The notes below the pieces were generated by a model, which saw only the letters and a program-made list of their open reading frames with translations, was not told the origin of the DNA and made no database searches. A DNA stretch of 64,000 bases from Heterocephalus glaber (lineage: Eukaryota; Chordata; Mammalia; Rodentia; Bathyergidae): the NCBI RefSeq assembly GCF_000247695.1, contig NW_004624742.1, forward strand, positions 8,682,463 through 8,746,462, given 5' to 3'. The position numbers and the translations under genes are program-made. Below, one piece after another: positions 56,707 to 64,000 of the stretch; the stretch's first letter is position 1, and the number at the start of each line of letters is the position of its first letter.

Positions 56707-56776
56707 TTTAGCTCAATGGTTTCGCTGCCTGCTGCACAAGCACAAGGACCCGAGTTCGATCCCCAGTACCAAAAAA
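56707..56776 (+). mobile_element. ID-like SINE missing its 5' end, with TSD
   Basis: Starts at TTTAGCTCAATGG, lacking the usual GGGGCTGGGGA. TSD AGTTATCTAAATAC lies at about 56,692 and 56,777, so it inserted 5'-truncated. Confidence 0.9.
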
Positions 56777-56789
56777 AAGTTATCTAAAT

Positions 56790-57290
56790 ACTTACCTCTA
56801 ATTTCATATATACATTTATATTATTTGTATACTTACCCATTTTTAATGATTTTAAAGTTTAATGTGTAAAGTCAGTATCTCAGAGAAACATTATCTTACA
56901 AGATAGCTGAAAGAGAAATGATAATTCTAAAATTAAGATTATGATTTATGAATTTGGGTTTACTCCTTGGGTTTCTCCTATTCATTCCCTCATTTGCTCT
57001 GGAAAGATGAAGAGTACCTACAAAAATTCCATCTGAATCTGTCAGGCACATTTTACCTGGTCCACATATAATGACAATTTCCCTTATGTCTTCAATTTGT
57101 GTTACAGGGAGAGCATGGATCATTTTATAAATATTCAATTGGCAATATTTTAACACAATGACTATCAAATGGCTAGTACTATTTTATTCATTTGCCTAGT
57201 TATGAAAAGTCAAGTCCTAAATTAAAATAAGTTAACCCAAACAAGAGAAAAGTACATATAATACCAGTCCTTGTATTTTAATAATAATGC
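56790..57290. other. Intergenic DNA before the PKN2 3' end
   Basis: AT-rich, no recognised repeat. The minus-strand open frame at 56,896-57,168 has no family resemblance; it might be part of a longer PKN2 3' UTR. Confidence 0.4.
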
Positions 57291-57311
57291 GTGTTCTTCA
57301 ATTATAAGAAC

Positions 57312-57317
57312 TTTATT
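57312..57317 (-). terminator. PKN2: Candidate PKN2 polyadenylation signal
   Basis: TTTATT on the plus strand, AATAAA on the minus. Chosen because it closes the SINE-poor stretch after the stop. Signal match only. Confidence 0.4.
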
Positions 57318-59757
57318 GCTCCCCCTCCACCTCTATCCTGAGTTTATCATTGTATTGGGCATCCCATATAATATCCACTGAATGGAAGATGCTACTGACA
57401 TTACAGTGGCAGAATACAAAATTTCCCCATTTTTCCCAATGAAGTGGACAATCTGCTGTGAATTTTCATGATTTTAGCCTTTCCCAGACAAAAGACACTT
57501 ACAAGAAGTCTAATGAAATTAGTTTTTGAGATCTTAAATATAGCAAAGCTAATGCATATTTTAATCCTAGGAGGTTTCTAACAGGAAATAATACTTAAAA
57601 CCAAAGTTACAAATTTCAGTCTGTTTAAACTTTAATTTGTGCATTTGTGGTAATTTATGACTGCAAAAAACACTTCTCAGAATGACAAATAGGCACATTT
57701 CATTTGAATGCATAGTGTACCATTCTAAAATATCCTAATTGCCTTACAAAGTGCTTGAGCAGTCACATACACATACAGTAATAGCAAAATATATTTACAA
57801 TCTTAAAATTTTTAATCTGACTAAAATATATATATATATATATACTTTAAACTACAGAAAAAATTAGTGCTTTCTTCAGCTTAATTGTGTGAATATACCC
57901 TGCCCTCTAATTTTTTAGTGATTGACTTCAATTAAAAAATTTCTGTACACCGTGTAGTTATAAAATGCTATGTCAGTTTTTAAAATGCTAAAAGCCCATT
58001 TTAGACATTGCTTTCTAGGCATATTTGAGAACCAGATAGGTGAGCAGACTGTACCTCAAAAGCATTTAGTGTTTTATTTTAATGCTGTTAATGATGTTTA
58101 AATTAAAACTAGAAAATTATGCTTAGGTCTCCTACTATCTTTTCCCAAGGAAGTTTAACTGGCATTTAAAAATAAATTTAAATAACACATTATTCTTCTT
58201 TTTACAAGATTTTCTTCCAAAGGATCTTGGGTAATAATTTTAAAGGTAATATGAATTGTTTTTGAACAGTTTTAATTGTTCTCAGAGTACAATAAAAACA
58301 CGTCAACACAATCTTCACAACGCTGCAATATTTATAAATGCTTTCGCTCAACTCCACAAACTACTCTTATTTTTATAAGATTTAAACTTGAATAATTTTT
58401 AAGAGATGAGCTCACTGTGATTAAATGGTTAATTCAGCATGGTTAGTTAACAACTTGTTATTCCTGAGGTATAATGACCCTAACATGCTAAGCACAGGAT
58501 CAAAGATATTACTAAAGAGAAAACAAGTCATGGACTAGGAGGGGAAAAATGTAAAAACAAAGTAAAACAAAAACTCCAAGCAAATGGAAAGTCATGATTT
58601 GCAAAACATATACTGTAAGAGTACAAAAAGCCACAACGGATCCTCTTGAAGAATTGTAAAAAGTATTTGATCAAATTATTTTTCAGACTTCTGAGGTACA
58701 GCTTTAGTGTTATAATAATTTTTTAATAAAATATACTGTTTTATCAAAAATATTTATACATTCTGTTATAATATATTGCTTTTGCCCTCAATAACTGCCA
58801 ATATAAAATCTGGATCCAGTGGCCTAAAATATACAAATGCACTTAATATAAATGCTGGAGTTTGAGGTGTCTGCTTGGCCACTGTATAAAAGTGATGAAG
58901 TGGTGAAATTAAATAAAAAGCCTACATTACAGAATACATTACACCTTTCACATATACATGTTCACAGCATGTATACAATGATAACCCCTATGATTTAACA
59001 AAGATACAGTTCGCTTCTACAGCAGACAGAAGAACAAATGAACTAGGTTGATAAATGTAAAATACATATCAAAAAAGGGACGATCAGCTCACTGACTCTG
59101 GAAGATGACTGAGCACACTGGGTGTCTAGACTTCGGGAATGCATATAGGTAACACAGTATCTTGGTTCAGGCTGATTAGAAGTCCTCAGGCTTAACATCT
59201 GAAGTAAATGCTGATGTTCCTATTTCAGCATTAATAAACAAATTGTTTGGCAAATAGCTCCGCTGGAAAGCTATGAGGTTCTGTTACATGGTTGGTAAAG
59301 ATAAGGCAATAAAGTTTTCTTCAGATAAATACAGAAAATTTATAAAAGAAGACATCGATTCATTGTATTTTTTAAAAAAATCAAGCCACCAAAGGTGTAT
59401 AAAATGCCACTACATTTTTTGATATTATAGTCATTTCTTTAAAAAATAAGAGCAGTTGCCTTAGTCAAACAGAATCATAGTTTATGTGAAAAGTAATAGC
59501 ATTCCAAGCTCTAGTTTTCTGCTTTTGTGAAACATAGTTAAATGATTAATTTTCCTTCCATTTAAGGCAGGCATTATGACAAAGACAGGGACGATAAAAG
59601 AGTGGTTCTTTTTCTTGTTATTTAAAAAAAAAACCCCAAAACTATTGATCCAAAAGTATTCCTTTGGGATGGGTTTTCATGGCCAATGTTCATTCAGCCT
59701 AAACTCCATGAGACTGTTTCCAGTGCTCAAATTTACGTTCAAAAACATTGAGAAGTG

Positions 59758-59970
59758 GGCTGGGGATTTAGCTCAGTGGTTCTAGTGCCTGCCTTGCAAG
59801 TACAAGGACCTGAGTTCGATCCCTGGTACCAAAACAAAACAAAACAAAACACTGAGAAGCCACTTTTCAAGAAGGTATTAAAATAGAGTACTTCTGCCGG
59901 GGATTTAGCTCAGTGGCACCACACCTGCCTTGCAAGTGCAAGGTCCTAAGTTCAAGCCCTGGTACCAAAG
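59758..59970 (+). mobile_element. Two ID-like SINEs in the PKN2 3' UTR
   Basis: Copies at about 59,758-59,850 (TSD CATTGAGAAG / CACTGAGAAG) and 59,897-59,980 (AGAGTACTT on both sides). Both are plus strand, antisense to PKN2. Confidence 0.92.
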
Positions 59971-60122
59971 ATAAAATAAGAGTACTTTTTTAGAGAAATC
60001 TTCATGTGTTAAAAAAAAAAAACTCAGAAGCTATTGGTGGCACAGAGAGCAAATGAAGAATTGCTATTTTTAAGAGGTCTTCTTGTGAGTCGGTCTGCTC
60101 GGTTTCACAGTTATCTAGTACA

Positions 60123-60819
<697 letters not shown>

Positions 60820-61331
60820 CTAAAAGAAAGTTTCAATATAGTAAAGTCTTATCATCTATTCAAAGTACAACCAAGATTCAGGCAGTAAAAAAGAAAAAAA
60901 AACCCAAAATGACAACCAAACCTACACACAAACAAGAACTATAAGAAGTTACAATAATTATATATCTATTACCCAGAGGACAAACTATATCTTGAAATCT
61001 GTATTTTAGAGATCCCACAAAAACTTGTGAAATCAAGTTATATCATTTTTCACTTAATTCCATTGTATTCCACCCCATTTTATTTCATTCACTTATTCAT
61101 CCATCTGGAGAGTCAATATTCAAGATTGTGTACTGGGCAGTGGGGAATATTTAACAGACACAATTTTCAGAAAGTTCAATCTTGTGGAGAGATAGAAGAA
61201 AATGGGTAATGTAAATAGGGCAAGTGTTTTGAAAGAGAAAAGCAGAGTCTGGGGAGAAACATCAGATATAAATGTGCTTTGGATTTCAAAATCAACAGCA
61301 AATTAATCATGGCAAAAACACAATTAGAGAG

Positions 61332-61998
61332 CCAGGAGTGGTGATACACACCCACACCTGTAATCCCAGCACTTGGGAGGCTAAAGAAATAGGATTGCCA
61401 TGAGTTTGAGGTCAGCTGGAGCTACATAGTGAGTTCAAGGACATCCTGAACTAAATAGCAGGATACTGTCTCAAAAAACCAAGAAGGAAAGAAAAAACAC
61501 ACGCATGCACACACAATTAGAGATTAGTAGTGTATAATGACTGCATTAAGAAGCAGCTACTAGCAAAATTAAACTGAAAGGAACTAAAAAAGCATACACT
61601 ACCAGGCAAATTTAATGTTTCAAAAACAATAGACAGGACACATCAGTAAGCACAATATAAAAATCATTGCTTATAATGACCTTGAAAAAAGTAGTTGCCT
61701 TTGTGTTCACTATGACAGTTTGATGCACAAAAGGATAAATAGTTCTCAACAATGCTGACTACTTAGCTATCAAGTATGATTTATTGTCTGAATTTCAGAT
61801 GGCTTAGAGTTTACTCAGCAATTTTCAAAATCAAAAAACAAAAAACAGAAGAAAACAAAAAGCTGGGCGTGGTGGTGCACGCCTGTAATTCCAGCAGTCA
61901 GTAGGCTGAGCCAAGGAGGACTGTTATGATTTTGAGGCCAATCTGGCCTCCACAGTGAGTTCAAGACCATCCTGAACTATAAGGTGAGACTGTTTTAA
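61332..61998 (+). mobile_element. Two B1-like SINEs
   Basis: Copies at 61,332-61,480 (GCCAGGAGTGGTGATACAC to TACTGTCTCAAAAAACC) and 61,862-61,998 (GCTGGGCGTGGTGGTGCAC to GAGACTGTTTTAAAAAA). An AC-rich tail with ACACACGCATGCACACAC follows the first. Confidence 0.88.
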
Positions 61999-63349
61999 AA
62001 AAGTAATTTTCAAAATCAATAAATGTCTCAATATCATTTTTTCTAAGTATTATTTAATATCTATAAAATCACCAAAACAAGTCAGTATTTTTAACTCCAT
62101 TTTCTGAATGGAGAAATATAATCTTACTTAGCCTTATTAGGTTGAATTTGGCTGCTTGCTTCCTGCAAAGTAAGAATGAAAGTCAAGCAGTATTAACAGA
62201 AAGGGAGGAATCTTTAATCTGAATAATCCGTGAGAATGAATTCAGAACCCAATTCCCTAAGGCTGAGCTGTCAATCTTATTGTTCATAACTACGAACATT
62301 TCAAACCTTTTAGTTTCCAAAACCTTAGCTTATTCATTCGCTCATTCAAAATACATAACTCAAATATTTACTATGTGGGACAATCTCATTTCTTTCAGGA
62401 ATTGAAAAAGCAAGTCAAGAGAAAATTCTATTTCACAAGGCTTCTCAATCAGAATTTCAAGTGGAAATACAGATGAGCTATTTTGTCCTCTGCTTCAACA
62501 ATTCTGTACTTGAAAGCTGTCACTCAACAGCAAAGAAACATCTACATATCTGTTAAAATGTTCGAGTATCTTGTGTCTAACAGGGCTATCAACTGAAGCT
62601 ACCAGGTGAGTTTTATACACATAAGATCCAGTAGTTTGTTCAGATCTCAACTTTATAGCACCCAACACCAGTGTCCAACATTACTTTAAACCTCTTTGGC
62701 ACATTCATTCTCATTTGGCACAGGAAAAAGAGGACCTGAGAGTTTATTCCTGGAGTCTTTCCAGTCCCCTAAACCAGCAGTCCCCTAAACTATACAAATC
62801 TGAAGATACTTGATATAATCAGTGAATTTTCAATTATTTACAATAGCACAGAACAGACACAAATTTTAGTTGGGCCACACTTTTATCACAGTTTAAAAAA
62901 CAGTTATCACTAAAGTTTCACTAAGGGTATACAATTAAGAAGTAGGCTGATATGTATGAAGTTTAATTCTTTTCCTATTTACCCTCTTGTGGAATGTACT
63001 AAAGAGAAATGAAATTACAAAAAGCAACTGGGAAGGAATAGCTAGATCCATTATTCTAGATAATTAAGAGCTCTATCAACTAGAAACTCTGAAAAACTGT
63101 GAAACAGAAGTTTCCGCCCTTGTTCTCTGCCAAACCCTACAGTGCCTATTACATTGGAGAAAACAGAATCATCAGGCTATTAATTCTACAGCATCTTGCA
63201 ATAAACTCACATTTTCGCATGTCATCTCAAATGTGGAAAATAAATTCTAAGCAAGTACATAGTTTCTGGTCACTTAACTAAATTTCGTACTTACTTGACT
63301 ACACTTAAAGCAACAAAAATGTTACTTCTTAAAAAAAGGCAGGGAGAGT

Positions 63350-63540
63350 TGGGAATGGTGGCATGTGTTTATAATTTCAGCATTCTGGGATGCTGAGGCA
63401 GGAGGACTGTAAGTTTGAGCCCAGCTTGGGCAACTTAGCAACTTAGTGGGACCCTTTCACAAAATAAAAAATTTTAAAAAGGGCTGGGATATAGACCAGT
63501 GGGAATGTCCGAGGTTCAATCACCAGTACCACAAAATAAA
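63350..63540 (+). mobile_element. B1-dID dimer
   Basis: B1 half (GTTGGGAATGGTGGCATG to CCTTTCACAAAATAAAAAAT), then ID half (GGGCTGGGATATAGACCAG to CACCAGTACC plus A-rich tail). Confidence 0.85.
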
Positions 63541-64000
63541 AATAAACAGGCAGAGAGATGGGAAAGGGGATAGAGTCCAAGTATACCACAACCCACAGAA
63601 ATAACTATTATGAGTCTTCTGCACCGTTAGAAAAACCACTGTGGATTGGGGCTAAAAGGAATCTTTCCATCCTAGATACCTAAAAAGAGGTGAATAATCA
63701 GGTCTGGACCACTGGTCTTGAGAATAAAAACAAGGCTAGATGAATTTCATACCCTATCCTGAAGCAGCAAATCATAAAGGTCTACAGTTAGGCTGCGAAG
63801 CCAGAGTGCTGACAGAGTTAAAAATCTCACCAACACCACAAAAGCGTCTTTAAGGAAATTATTAGACTCCACTTACGCATCTGAAAATGGGCAGAAGACT
63901 AGTTAGTATGGAGCTTATAAAAGGGTGCTGAAAAACTAGACAAGTTAATATTTTACAAGAATAGTGCCTAGGACATGATTAATGCCATCCATTGTTGTAA

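Larger units (their letters stand above)
57291..60122 (-). other. PKN2: PKN2 3' UTR (inferred extent)
   Basis: Follows the PKN2 stop with 2.8 kb of AT-rich sequence almost free of SINEs; only two ID-like elements occur near the stop. That contrasts with the SINE-dense flanks and suggests a constrained transcribed region. The left end is set by a minus-strand AATAAA at 57,312-57,317; other weak signals exist (for example TTTATT at 58,073-58,078). A (TA)n run lies near 57,827-57,844. Confidence 0.55.
60820..64000 (-). other. PKN2: PKN2 intron (partial), running off the window
   Basis: No further PKN2 exon found. Contains B1-like SINEs at about 61,332-61,480 and 61,862-61,998 (both plus) and a B1-dID dimer at about 63,350-63,540 (plus). 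The remainder, including 62,000-63,340 and 63,545-64,000, shows no recognised feature. Confidence 0.8.

Overview
The window is nuclear DNA from a rodent. The evidence is two vertebrate genes split by GT-AG introns plus dozens of short tRNA-derived ID-like SINEs (about 85 bp, often with target-site duplications), 7SL-derived B1-like SINEs and dimeric B1-dID composites. The ID sequence type is not the murid one. A castorimorph such as a beaver is my best guess, but the species cannot be fixed from the sequence alone. There is one 100-base N gap at 23,356-23,455.

Layout. 1-4,480: repeat-rich upstream DNA with two copies of a hAT-type (URR1-like) repeat, a probable minus-strand LTR and SINEs. 4,480-5,160: a CpG island with a TATA box, the promoter and first exon of GTF2B (general transcription factor IIB). 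4,658-38,759 (+): the complete GTF2B coding region in seven coding exons; the spliced length is 951 nt, exactly 316 codons plus stop. Its 23-kb second intron holds a rearranged LINE-1 (15.9-20.7 kb), the assembly gap and a 3.7-kb SINE-poor block just before exon 3. 39,200-57,290: the interval between two convergent genes, with two dead retrocopies: PCTP (+, 45.37-47.34 kb, with poly(A) and target-site duplication) and KIFAP3 (-, 52.18-54.88 kb, inserted in an older L1). 57,290-64,000 (-): the 3' end of PKN2 (protein kinase N2), with the last three coding exons and a long 3' UTR. Upstream PKN2 exons lie beyond the right edge.

GTF2B and PKN2 are tail-to-tail neighbours in other mammals, including human 1p22, so the order is conserved. 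They are not an operon and share no pathway: GTF2B bridges TBP-bound promoters and RNA polymerase II, and PKN2 is a Rho-regulated AGC kinase.

I found no undescribed biological system. The points of most interest are small-scale: a U2 snRNA 5' fragment with target-site duplications inside intron 1, an L1 with an inverted internal segment, inconsistent SINE flanks around the N gap, competing splice donors and a residue-7 change in GTF2B, and an unidentified GC-rich patch at 40.05-40.52 kb.
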